From Bretschneidera sinensis (taxonomy: Eukaryota; Streptophyta; Magnoliopsida; Brassicales; Akaniaceae), in the NCBI GenBank assembly GCA_023935145.1, contig CM043699.1:143350036-143414035 (forward strand): DNA of 64,000 nt, given 5' to 3'. The notes beneath the pieces are model-generated. The model ran no database searches. It saw nothing but the letters and a program-made list of their open reading frames with translations, and had not been told where the DNA came from. The position numbers were made by a program, and so were the translations under genes. Positions 1-10,597 of the stretch are shown here, piece after piece; the first letter of the stretch is position 1, and each line of letters starts with the position of its first letter.

Positions 1-445
1 TGCTGCCACAAAGTTCCTGTATGCTACATTAAGATAAAGATTACCAACACCCTCTCGCCCCCCAAAAAAAATCCACCCACACACATAAAATGAGGATGTC
101 CTGAACCATACAGGGCACTTACCCCCAGCCAAACATGCAAAAGAAGAACAAATAATTGAAGTAGAACTTCAGAATCATATCTCAACAAACCTTCCATTCT
201 TTCAGCTTCGAGGTTCCACAATCTGTCAAACAAAGTGATAGTATATAATCTTGCCCAACCATGCCTGAAATACATAACAAATCCCAACCGTGATAAAGCC
301 ACAGTGAAATGAGATCACCAAATCATCCAATTTTGTTAGCCATTGAACCATTCAGCTTCACAGAACTTTCTAATCCCTTATTTAATAGAGGACTAAAGAT
401 AAGTACGACAAGACATATACAACCTGCCTACCAAACCATAGATCT
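1..445 (-). other. 3' flank of the ICMT gene
   Basis: This stretch lies downstream of the ICMT stop codon on the minus strand and probably holds its 3' UTR and flank. I see no conserved coding sequence; the open frames on both strands are short and low in information. Confidence 0.4.
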
Positions 446-1039
446 TCACTTTATAAAAGGCACCCCAGAAGGAACACGTTGGGCATATTCATCATATTGT
501 GATCCAAAAAACTGCCTCAGAAAATATTCTTCATATGGTATTCGTCGTGCAAAGAAGTGCCAAACAACAACTGCAAATGCAAAAGTCGATATGGGATTAC
601 ACAGCATTATCTGAGTGCCTACTGACCAGATGAAGAAACCACAATATCCCGGATGACGTGCAAATCTATAGACACCATGAGTGACAAGATTGTGATGCTC
701 CTCGTGGTAAATCTTGATAAGATGCGTGAATGCCTGACCAGCTGTTATTATTGCCATTTTCCGGATGATTTCCCCAATCACAACCATCACAAGACCTAAG
801 TTGCTTATCCACCAGTATTCCTTTAGCCAAGGAAATAAAGCAATTTCAATAAGGTACTCCACCAATGACAAAAGCATTGCCAGAAGATAGTTTTTGCTAA
901 TCAGAAGTGACTTAAGAGTAACATTCGATCTTCTATGAATTGCAACTGCTAAGATGTATTCAGAACCATGGAAGAAGATTACTGCCAAGAACATCTGAGA
1001 TAACTGCCTGCAAGCTCCATAACTGAAGATGTCCCTCAT
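446..1039 (-). CDS. ICMT: Isoprenylcysteine carboxyl methyltransferase
   Basis: A single-exon coding region of 197 residues starting at a true ATG (complement of 1037-1039). ICMT methylates the C-terminal prenylcysteine of CaaX proteins at the ER membrane, using S-adenosylmethionine, after prenylation and proteolysis; in plants this affects ABA signalling. The protein is full length for plant ICMTs. It has several hydrophobic helices and the family's C-terminal half: THGVYRFARHPGYCGF, containing the RHPGY motif, then RIPYEEYFLRQFFG and a terminal RVPSGVPF block. A probable 5'-UTR intron lies upstream. It is head to head with the HAD gene. Paralogues ICMTA and ICMTB cannot be told apart here. 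Confidence 0.95.
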   Translation of the reverse strand: MRDIFSYGACRQLSQMFLAVIFFHGSEYILAVAIHRRSNVTLKSLLISKNYLLAMLLSLVEYLIEIALFPWLKEYWWISNLGLVMVVIGEIIRKMAIITAGQAFTHLIKIYHEEHHNLVTHGVYRFARHPGYCGFFIWSVGTQIMLCNPISTFAFAVVVWHFFARRIPYEEYFLRQFFGSQYDEYAQRVPSGVPFIK

Positions 1040-2951
1040 TTTTGTCGCATAAGATGAGCCAATTTCTTTCCTTGATGTAAGTTAATGGTAATGTATAGCT
1101 TAGAGCTGTCTCATTGAGGACTAGGATAAAAAAATTTCTGTAAAATATAATTGAGACCTGCAAAAAATGCAGCGTTATATAATTTCAATACTGAAAGTTG
1201 ACTTCTTGCATCGCCCCAGAGAAGCTTCAAATATGACATCTGCTAAAGGAATCAAAATAGGGTTAGAGATGTGTCTGTAATTGGCGACTGAGACTTGTTC
1301 TGCTGATAGATTTGCTAAAATAGCATAAGGAACACTTTACCATCTCTTGTCTTGTATCATAAGTTGTTCATTAAAATAAGGACCACGGATTTGATATCTT
1401 ACCATCCATGTCTAAATTTGTGTTAGTGCCTAAACAACACATTAAGCCATTAACTAATTACAACATTGTGAATCATTGACGTGCAAATCTTGCTCCAGCT
1501 TGTCTGGCAAGCCAAGAGCTAAGATGACAACTACGATCCATTTAATTAATAATCTTTGTTAACTTTGAAACGTAGAATCAATTAAAAAAAATATAATTAC
1601 AAACTATATACAAGCTACAATAAAAAAGACTGAAAAAGCTAAACAAAAGATTTCTTTGCAATTCAATCATTAACAATTTCAATTTTCTTCAAAGTAGCAA
1701 AGAATTTGCTTCACCCTATCTGTGCATGTGTGCAGCAAGTATTGTTCTCTGTAGTGACTTTTTCTATAAGGGATGTTCCCACAATCCTTTTCTTTTTGAA
1801 TGGATCATAACTTATTGGAATTTTTTTACGTTAAAATTTTTATCAAATGACAACAACAGGTTAAATTTTTCATTTTTAACAAAATATCAATCAACTTAAT
1901 CAATTATATTGCAAATAAACTTAAACAGATAGGATAAATTAGATCCTTCCACCGCTGTCACAAAGGGTAGGAGGAGAAAGCCATTACCATCCCTAGAGGT
2001 TAAAAAAGGAGAGAGAGAGAGAGAGAGAGAAATGAACAGAAGTTAAAGAATCACTATATATGTAGCAAACCACTTCAAAAAATTTCAACAAAACAATAAA
2101 ATATCTTTAAGGCGATGATAAATAGATAAAATTAAAATCACAAATCAAAATAAAGTGTAGTCATCAATATTCACAATAAAATAAAACACGTAATCTTTCA
2201 TATGTCCCAAAGGTGTAAAACGGATTGCAAAGAGCAATAACCATTGATGACAAAAAGATCCCTCACATGAATGGACAGGAATTCTTCAAGCCAAAAAAGG
2301 GAAGGAAAAAAAAGCATTATAGAATGTCACTAAATAGACAGCGTTAAGGTTCTCTATCAAAGTTGGATGCACAAATAGGTGTTAGCTTTGCATTTATATC
2401 AATGGAAGCTAAGCTAAGCTGGCAAGCAAAGGCAAAATATTGGACCATCCAGTGGACAGATTAGAGTTTCGCAAATCCAAAAGGGGCAAAGACAGAAACA
2501 GCAAGAATTTTTATTAATAAAGGACAGTGCACTGTTATTAACAAAGTCACCTCACATAAACAGGGAGACATTTACATCATAAGAAAAGATCAAAATTGAA
2601 GGCCAGAGAGAAAACTAACCAATAAAAATGATAAATTTGTAGGCAGAGGAAGTGAGAGAAAATCAATGAGAGAGAGAGAGAGAGCTACACTAGATTTTAC
2701 TCACATTTAATTTGATTCCTTCACATGTTTTACATTTTTAACCAGACCCAAGTTCTATAACTAACCGGATATTCAAAAGAACTGACAACAAAGTGGCCTA
2801 AAAACATTAAAAAAAAAATCGGATATTCAACTGAATGAAGGAAAACAGTGTTTGACGACAAGGAAAATGAGTAAACGAGAGAAGCTGCGAGAAAATTAAG
2901 TTAATTGTGAAGTGGAAATAGAGAAAAAAGAAAGGGTTAGGGTTTACTTAC
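1040..2951 (-). other. Probable 5'-UTR intron of ICMT
   Basis: Read on the minus strand, a good donor (GTAAGT, starting at 2951) follows a short candidate leader exon. Two acceptors, TTTTTTGCAG ending at 1158 and TTTTACAG ending at 1138, precede the ICMT start. The 1.8 kb between is AT-rich and non-coding, with GA microsatellites at about 2009-2030 and 2669-2684. The intron is inferred from splice motifs only. Confidence 0.45.
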
Positions 2952-3235
2952 ACAAGTATTAGGACGTCGTGCAAGCTATCGACAGGGGCAAAGGCTTTTT
3001 CTCTCTTTTTTCTCTATTTGACGATAATTATTTTAATTTTATTAAAACAAAGAAAAATGAAGGGACAGAAGTTCAAGTCGTGAGCCAGAACGACACCGTA
3101 CAATCGAGATAGAAAAACAAGAAACGGCACCGTTAAATACCCTCAGTTAAGTTAACCCAACTGTCCCCATTGGCCCACATAACACAATCCAAATTTAAGT
3201 TTAATTACTCTCCTTCCATTTTCTCTCTCTATATC
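2952..3235. promoter_or_regulatory. Shared promoter between divergent ICMT and HAD genes
   Basis: The candidate ICMT leader exon (minus, ending at 2952) and the HAD start codon (plus, 3236) are about 280 bp apart. Both promoters and both 5' UTRs must overlap here. A pyrimidine-rich block at 2996-3020 and an AT-rich core follow the leader. No clear TATA box was found on either side. Confidence 0.45.
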
Positions 3236-6200
3236 ATGTCACTGCTTCTATCAAAATCCCTTCTGTCCTTCTTAGCTCCCAAATCCTCACTGTCCATGGC
3301 AAACTTCACCTCCTTCGTGACTTCTAAAACGCGCCTGAGAGGCGTCGTTTTTGACATGGATGGAACTCTAACGGTTCCGGTTATTGATTTCGCGGCAATG
3401 TACAAAGCCGTGCTTGGTGAAGAGGAGTACAAGAGGGTTAAAGCAGAGAATCCATCAGGGATCGATATTTTGCACCACATTGAGAAATGGAGCCCTGATA
3501 AGCAGCAAAAGGCATACCAGATTATCGCCGATTTCGAGCGACAGGGGCTTGATCGCCTCCAAATCATGCCCGGTTGGCCATTTTTTTTATGTACAGATAG
3601 CGACAGATGTGTTTATTTATGTATCTATATACTTTTACATGTTTATGTGTGTTTGAATGTATATGAAAGTGATGCGAATGGAGGGTAATGATATGTGATT
3701 TCGTTCATTTTATCCAGTGAACTGCTTATGCTTTTGTTTGGTTGTTGAGAATTTGAAGGAAAAGGCGTGAGAAAAAAGAAAAAAAAAAGAAAGATATTGG
3801 CGGTTATTTTTTAATGAAGTTGAGTATTTCATCTTTATAAAAACAAGGATTCTTAAACTTAAGATAAAAAGGGAAACCTCTTGGCTACCTCAGCTTTGTT
3901 GGCTGCTAAACATTGACAATGAGGCTGGTACAAATATTTGGTCTGAATTTTATGAGGCTGATTCGAAATGGGTTTTCAGAGTTTTTGGTAAATTTGCGTT
4001 CTTTTTGCTGTAATGGATTATGATAATCTTTAAGGACCTTAACTTTTAGTCATGTTGTTGTTATTGTGAGGTTTAAAGAAAATTGTTTGATGCTTGGTGT
4101 TTGTTTCTTCTACTGATTATGCAAGTGTTTTGCACTGAAATTTGACTTTAAAAGCTTTGTTGGTAACCTCCTGTGCGGCTCTCCAATCAGTCAATTGGGG
4201 TATTGTGACAAAGTTTTGAAGTCTCTTTTTTTTTTCCTTTATTGTTTCCTTATTGAACTTCCGTATGTATATTCATTTCTAATTATGTTTATTGAAAAAT
4301 TCTTGTATCCACCATGGCTAACCTATAAGTATTGATGATTTAGATTATAAGCAAATTTCAATAAACATTCTTGGAAGGGGGGAGGTTTTAGGTTTCCGCA
4401 TCTTAGACCAATATTATACGTGTGATTAGTTGATCTTCATCTACCTGAACTGAATTGAACTTTTCTTGTCTTCTTGTCATCTTCTTACAGATATTATAAT
4501 TAATTTAATCTCTAATATTGGGTCAATAATGGTGCAGGTTCAGCAGAACTTTGTAGGGTTCTTGATTCCAGGAAAATAAGGTTAAGTTCTCTCACATATA
4601 AGGGTTTTTCTTTTTCCCCTGAACTAATCTTCTGATTATATTTTTATCCGAAAGTAACTTTATAAAATGTGGCTTCTTGAATTTGTTAGTGAAGTTTATT
4701 GTTACACTTTGTCCATTATATTTCCACAACTCAGTAGCTTGTCCTGTGGATTAATACATTTGCGGTTGATATTGGTCAATGCCTACATGGAATAAAGAAA
4801 ACTAGAAACACCGCTCATTGTGATCTGACTAACTCACTCTCTACTCCTACTCAATAATCTGAAATTTAGGGTTAAATATTTCAGCTTATTCTTATTTGGG
4901 ATTGAAGTTGCAGCAATGAGCTTTATTTATACCTTTTTAAAAGTTCATCTCAGATTTGTTTGAGGACAACTTGAGTTGAGAGGTTGAGTATTGATACTTC
5001 TGTGCAGTACAATTATTATGTTCATTTATGAGCGTGATAATCTAATATGATTTAGCATGTTCAACTCATAGATTGATTGTAGTATTGTAATAGTTGTTTT
5101 CATTGTGTTTGTCTATATCTGATAACTGAAGCTTGATTTTTTTCTCATTCTTGTGTAACTTTTGGACCTTCTTCTACTGAGCCAATGATGAATGATTGTA
5201 GTAACTACCAATTTATACGTTTTTACTTGTGTCCATATGAGAAGTTCCAAAACATTATCCAACTGCAACCTTTGCCCATAGCTAGCAGGTCCACTAAATG
5301 CAATTTTAATGTCTTTTTCTTTTTTGTAATAATATTTGTTAATTGAACCATATATTAGTGATGTGTGTTTTGTCGGTATGTTAACAAAATTTTATACTTT
5401 TTTCTTTCTCTTTTTGCAGAAGGGGATTAATCACTCGCAATGTCAAGGAAGCAGTCAATCTGTTTCATCAACGTTTTGGGGTAAGGTTTTTGCAGTGTGA
5501 AATCAATTTTATGAAAATTTGTGTGATTGGTGTACAAAGAAAAAAGTCTAGCACTTTAAAAGTGTATTTTCAAATTAACCCTATTGCCAGTTATGATATA
5601 CATTCTCCTTCCTTGCTGTATTTCCATAAGGTTTAAATGTAATGCATACTTGGGCATAGGTTTTGTCTGGCACCCCCCCCCCCCCCCCCCCCCGCCCTAT
5701 TTCAATGCTTGCTTTGCATGGAGGTAATACTTGCTTGGCTTTTTTCGTAAAAGCTTTTACCTTGTGGAATTAGGTTTTCAAAATATGTCATTGTTTCAGG
5801 TAATGTTTTCACCTGCACTAAGCCGGGAGTTTCGCCCTTATAAACCAGATCCAGCTCCATTACTGCATATCTGTTCAACTTGGGAGGTTCAACCTAATCA
5901 AGTGATGATGGTTGGTGATAGCCTTAAAGATGATGTGAGTTTTCTTATATTCTTTTCTTTTTTCTAGATAATCAAAGAAGCTTGAGTTCCATTTTTTTAT
6001 AGGATGATCAGAGAATCTGACTCTGTTTCTAAAAATGTTTTCTTTTATTCACAATTGATTACACTTAGAACGTCAGGGATAACCTAGGTTTTGCAGGTGG
6101 CTTGTGGAAAACGAGCAGGAGCATTCACATGCTTGCTTGATGAAAAAGGGCGGTATGACTCTTCTGATTTTGCCAAGTTGGATCTGAAACCCGATTTCAA

Positions 6201-6261
6201 GGTGTCTTCACTAGCTGAAGTTCAGTTGCTCTTGGAAGCCAATTTTGACCTGACTCCATGA
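3236..6261 (+). CDS. HAD-superfamily hydrolase, five exons
   Basis: Exons read as 3236-3572, 4538-4580, 5420-5480, 5800-5934 and 6097-6261, giving 246 residues with all phases consistent. The first ATG in frame is 3236; the frame opens further upstream only through a TTG. A second ATG at 3296 could also serve. HAD motif I is FDMDGTL with Asp40 and Asp42; the motif III lysine is in RPYKPDP (about Lys162); motif IV is GDSLKDD (about 186-192). These are the nucleophile, acid/base, phosphate-binding and Mg-binding residues of a phosphatase-type HAD enzyme. The N-terminus is Ser/Leu-rich and may target an organelle. The substrate is unknown. It resembles, from memory, Arabidopsis At2g33255. Confidence 0.92.
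5673..5693 (+). repeat. Poly-C homopolymer, 21 bases
   Basis: An uninterrupted run of 21 C bases in the third intron of the HAD gene. Runs of this length and base are rare in plant introns, and the exact length is prone to sequencing or assembly error. Confidence 0.95.
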
Positions 6262-7586
6262 CATTCCAAACCCTTCTTGAAAGTTTGATACTTGATGGAG
6301 GAACATGTAGATTTTACTTTACCCTGGAAGTATACTAGAAAACTTCTAGGATAGCTTTGTCATTCATGCAATGTAGGATTTTGAGAATAGAAGATCCCTG
6401 AAAGCAAAGAAATTGGATGAAGTTAGCAAAACTAGTTTTCAAGCGTAAGATGATGCCCATCTACAATCTGGACCAAAGTTAAAAGCGCTTGTTTTTTTTG
6501 TTGTTCACCTGCCGATAGCAAGATTACAGAAATTTGTTTTCTATGGTTAAGGAATACTTTCGGGGACATAAGTAAATTTTTATCCTGGTATGTTTTGATT
6601 GTACATGTATGTCTTATGACTCTTTTCCCTTGTACTGATGCAGGCAAGATCGTTGTTGTATATGTGGTTGTCTACCTGTCTTAGGAATTGTTTCAGTAAT
6701 TTTAATACAAGATCATTTTGAAGGCAGATGATGGTGCAACCTTAACATGGTGACTATTTTTTCCTGTGGCTTAGGCAAAATAATACTAATCTTTTCAAGT
6801 ACATAACTATTACGGAATATGTTTCTTGATATATTTAGCCTATTAGATTCCTGATATATCTAGCCTATTGTATAGCTTTAGATTAGGCCTGTATGTATTT
6901 TTTATAGTTTTGTAATTTGTACGTGTTATTCATAATATAAATATGTCTAACCCTGAATTAGGGTTAAGCAACCTTCATCAACTCTTTCAAAAATGATGTT
7001 CATTAAAAAAAAAATGGAGAAGTTATGTTTCTGAATGCAACTTCGGCCTTAAGATGTTCGATAGAGTCCTCTACTTTCCTTGCGAGGTGTGTTTTGTTCA
7101 AGGGATGAATTACAGTTTGCAAATGAGTGTTCTTAGTTGAGAAGTTTTGCTTATACCTATGCTGATTCTGTGTAAAAGGCACCAGTCATTGAAAGAGGTA
7201 GAAAATTTGCAACTGAGCAAGAAACCTTTGGATGTAAGGATTACTGTATTTTGGGTTCCATTTTAATATCATGTTCAGTTCAAGGCTGAGCGAGAAATGA
7301 AAGGCAATAGGGGTGGTAAAGAGGAGAAAAGTTGGGGAATGGGAGGAAGCTGCCTGGCTATTGATCTCGATAAAAAAAAAAAATCTTTCTAGAATTATCA
7401 AAATTAATTCAGGTCCCCCTCCCCATGTATTTCTTGAATAAATTCTTTAAAAAAATTATCAAAGAAAACTGCTAGTTTTTTTTCTTTAAAAAGGAAAACA
7501 AATCCTGAAGGAAGGGCTTATCAAGAATACAGTGGAGAGGTGCAACGAAAATGAAAATGGGTCCTAAAGGAAATGCAAAATGGAAT
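6262..7586 (+). other. 3' flank of the HAD gene, no gene seen
   Basis: AT-rich sequence after the HAD stop codon, probably 3' UTR then spacer. A short direct repeat (two similar [24 protein letters not shown] units) lies at 6820-6870. No open frame here resembles a known protein. Confidence 0.4.
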
Positions 7587-7659
7587 CGCCCACCGTGGGG
7601 CTCGAACCCACGACCACAAGGTTAAGAGCCTTGCGCTCTACCAACTGAGCTAGACGGGC
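7587..7659 (-). tRNA. tRNA-Lys (anticodon CTT)
   Basis: Seventy-three bases on the minus strand fold as a complete cloverleaf. The acceptor stem GCCCGTC pairs with GGTGGGC using two wobble pairs. The D arm contains GCTC...GAGC. The anticodon stem CAAGG/CCTTG encloses loop CTCTTAA with anticodon CTT, and the T arm is GTGGG-TTCGAGC-CCCAC. The CCA end is not encoded, as in nuclear tRNA genes. A run of four T on the transcribed strand (complement of 7577-7580) can terminate RNA polymerase III. A and B boxes are intact. Confidence 0.97.
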
Positions 7660-7950
7660 TTGTTAAGAACATTGGGAATAATACTAATTTTATTTCATAA
7701 CAACCTGTGGGACAGTGGCCGTGATTCAGTTAGTGCTGTTAAAGGAGAATCTACCCACCTATCCAAACTGCCAATTGGCGCCCAAAGCCGTTGCATTCAA
7801 AGATACCCATCTATTAATCCCGTCTTGACACGTTAACCAACTAAAATCATGAAATTACTAAAATAACCCTACCCCAACAGTTTATAACCCCTAAAATCCT
7901 CTTCTTCGCGCCTGTACTTTCAACATCCTAAAAACTAAAGCAAGAAATCC

Positions 7951-7966
7951 AGAGAGAGAGAGAGAA
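7951..7966 (+). repeat. GA microsatellite in a 5' leader
   Basis: A short (GA)n tract about 30-45 bp upstream of the ATG of the next gene, probably in its 5' UTR. GA/CT tracts are common in plant core promoters and leaders. Confidence 0.7.
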
Positions 7967-7994
7967 ACTCAATTCAGATCTTCAGCTTGAAGTA

Positions 7995-9631
7995 ATGAGT
8001 CACCAAGAACCCGAATTTAACAGCCAACAAGATGACCTCCAGGAACGAATCGGCTTAGCCCAACTCGACATCAACAACTTCGATTCAACCACCAACCGCC
8101 ACCACAACTACCTCCCATGCACCTCCTGCGGCTGCACCTCATCCTCAATCCCCTCCATCTTCCACACCACCACCACCACCGTTGCCAACAACAGCAACCC
8201 AATGAAGCGCCCATCCCTTGAACCCACTGCCCCTAATGAGCCCAAATCCAAGAGACTCACCCTACAACAAGAAGACACTGACTTGTCCCTTGTCGGCTAC
8301 TCCAAGATTCTTCTTCCTTTCACACTACCACCAAACCCGACCCAAAACCACACCCAGACCCGCCCTGACGCTGTCCTTCGTCGCTGCATTTCCGATCCTT
8401 ATACCTCGCCCACCAAGTCTTTTCCGGATCCTTCATATGGGTCGGGTAACTCTTCTCAGTCCCCTCCAGATACCACGCCGTTGGCCTCGTCTGCCGTAAA
8501 AGGGAGCGGGTCCTTTGCCCTGCCGCCTTTGCCGCCCACGCTGAGGAGGTCTGTGTCAGACCCAATTTCATCTCCAGCCAAGACACTTTCAAGGTCTTCT
8601 TCCAGTTCGGCTGAGAGGATGGGTATGGAGTTCGTCAAGGAGGAGAGTCCCGATTTTAAGGTGCAGTGTGTTTCCTTTGGTACTTTTTGTCTTTCTTTTT
8701 TCCTTTTAATTGTGGATTTCGTTTTTAATGAATGTGTGCTTACATTGAAGATGATTGAACTTGCTGTGTGTATCTGTATAAGAGGTGTGATTAATTTCGT
8801 TCTGTAATGTCTTGGTAATAATAGAGGCTGAAGAGGATTAAAGATCGCATGAGACAGATGAGTCAATGGTGGGATGCAATGCTGCTGGATGAGAAAGATG
8901 CAGGGACTGAGGAGAGCAATGATGCACCACCAAGGGTCTGAATCTCTATCACAATACTATTATTTTTTGTGATGATCATTAAATCGTCTTGAAAAGGACT
9001 CATTAGCTCGGTGGATTAGTCTTTGATTGGTGTCTTTGTTATATTGAATGATTACTTAACTTTCTTGAAATCATTGAAGGAAAAGAAATGATTGGTTCGA
9101 GAGGATGATTTTACCCAAAATTTAAGGAAGGTATGGAGAAATATGAGTATGTAGAGTTGAGACAGCTTCGGTGCCCTCTTTGTTGAGATAAAAGAATAGA
9201 TGATTGAAAGCACAAGAACTTAGATTTGTTTGTTTATGATAATTTGTCATTAGACATAGTTATTTGGATTGTGGGAGAGGATTGTTACAATTTTAGTGGA
9301 TTCTTGTTTTCAATATTTTACATGTTTCTTCTTATGATCCATCCAGACGCTTAATGGTGCCATTATTCCTTATCATGTTCAGGAATCAGCTGTTGAATTT
9401 CTGTTCTTGAAACTGACTGAAATTTGTTCTTTAAATACCTTATGATTTCAATTATGGAAAACTGTTTATATATCATTTCAACATTTGCAGGATGATAATG
9501 AACCGAATTGTGAAGAAAATGTGAGTGTGGAGAGAGCCGGGGAGAGCCTGATAATTCATTTCAAGTGCCCCTGCAACAAAGGTTATCAAATTCTACTCTC
9601 TGGAGGGAGCTGTTACTACAAGCTCACGTAG
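7995..9631 (+). CDS. Uncharacterised plant protein, three exons
   Basis: Exons read as 7995-8660, 8825-8935 and 9491-9631, all in phase 0, encoding 305 residues from the ATG at 7995. I do not recognise the family. The N-terminal 222 residues are Pro, Ser and Thr rich and probably disordered. They include a CTSCGC cysteine cluster and two similar segments, RRCISDPYTSP and RRSVSDPISSP, which look like a repeated RR-x-S-DP-x-SP motif and possible phosphorylation sites. Exon 2 is a basic amphipathic segment (RLKRIKDRMRQMSQWWDAML). Exon 3 ends in a compact block with CPCNKGYQILL and a final GSCYYKLT. The last two exons look conserved; the first looks free to drift. No catalytic motif is visible. 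Confidence 0.8.
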
Positions 9632-10597
9632 ATTTGGCAGGTAATTGGCCCAAAAGGCTGATACCAGTTACTGAGTACTGATCAATTCCTGGGTTCCAAT
9701 TCTTTTGGACAAATTCTTCCTCCTGGTGCCTGCTTCAGTCTGCTTTTTAGTCTTAGGTTTTTATTTTTAATTTTACAGTATTCTTTTAGAACAGGACTAG
9801 ATGTTACAAAAGCATTTGGATAGTTAGAATGAGTAGATATTAGACGTGTCTCTTCTTGTTGTCAATCCTTTGTTGTAGTGAGAATGCAAGCCCTGGAGTA
9901 GAACATGTGGAGCATTATTTGTCAAAGGAAAATATTGTATAGATCAGTGCTGCAGTTCCACTTCCACCTTATTGTAATTCCTTTTTTTTTTCTTCTCATC
10001 AAGTTAAAGCTGTCATTTTCTGTGATTATAGAGGGATTAACTGTTTTGTTAGAGGTAATTCTGTGAAAAATGAAAAACCTACATGCTAGTTTATTTGATT
10101 GACAGTGTTCAAAAATCATGATGCATGAAGTATTTGCAGTCTGATGGAATGTGAAACTTTAAGATGGTGAAATCAAGTTGAAATTTTAATGGATTAATCA
10201 TAATCATCAACACAACCATTTGAATGTAGATGACAAACGATGCATAAGCTAAATCATCAACACAACCATTTGAATGTAGATGACAAGCGATGCATAAGCT
10301 AATGTGGTGGAAGCTAATGTAGGGCTTTGTTTTGAAGAACCCATAATGTATGTCATGCTATGCTTTTTGTGCTTGTGAATTCATCCTAACCGTTCAATTT
10401 ACCTGATTTGCTCTTCATTATGTTTTCTGCAATCAATTATCTCATGAATAAAATGAACTGCATAAATGACTAAAGATAAGTTTTAATTATAAGAGTCTAG
10501 CAACGAGATGTTAAACCATTATAGCTGCATTGAAGAAAAATGTAATTGTAAGCTATTTGTGTGTAGAGAAGAAACTGTTGATGTAGCTGCTAGGCAC
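9632..10597. other. 3' flanks of two convergent genes
   Basis: This spacer lies between the stop codons of the uncharacterised plus-strand gene and the minus-strand permease gene, so it should contain both 3' UTRs. Apart from the 50-bp tandem repeat listed separately I see nothing coding. Confidence 0.4.
10202..10301 (+). repeat. 50-bp tandem duplication
   Basis: Two adjacent 50-bp copies (10202-10251 and 10252-10301) differ at a single base, A at 10237 against G at 10287. Near-identity suggests a recent event. It lies in the 3' flanks of convergent genes. Confidence 0.95.

Noticed and set aside
3170..3235. Longer N-terminus for the HAD protein
   Set aside because: The frame begins with TTG at 3170; the first ATG is at 3236.
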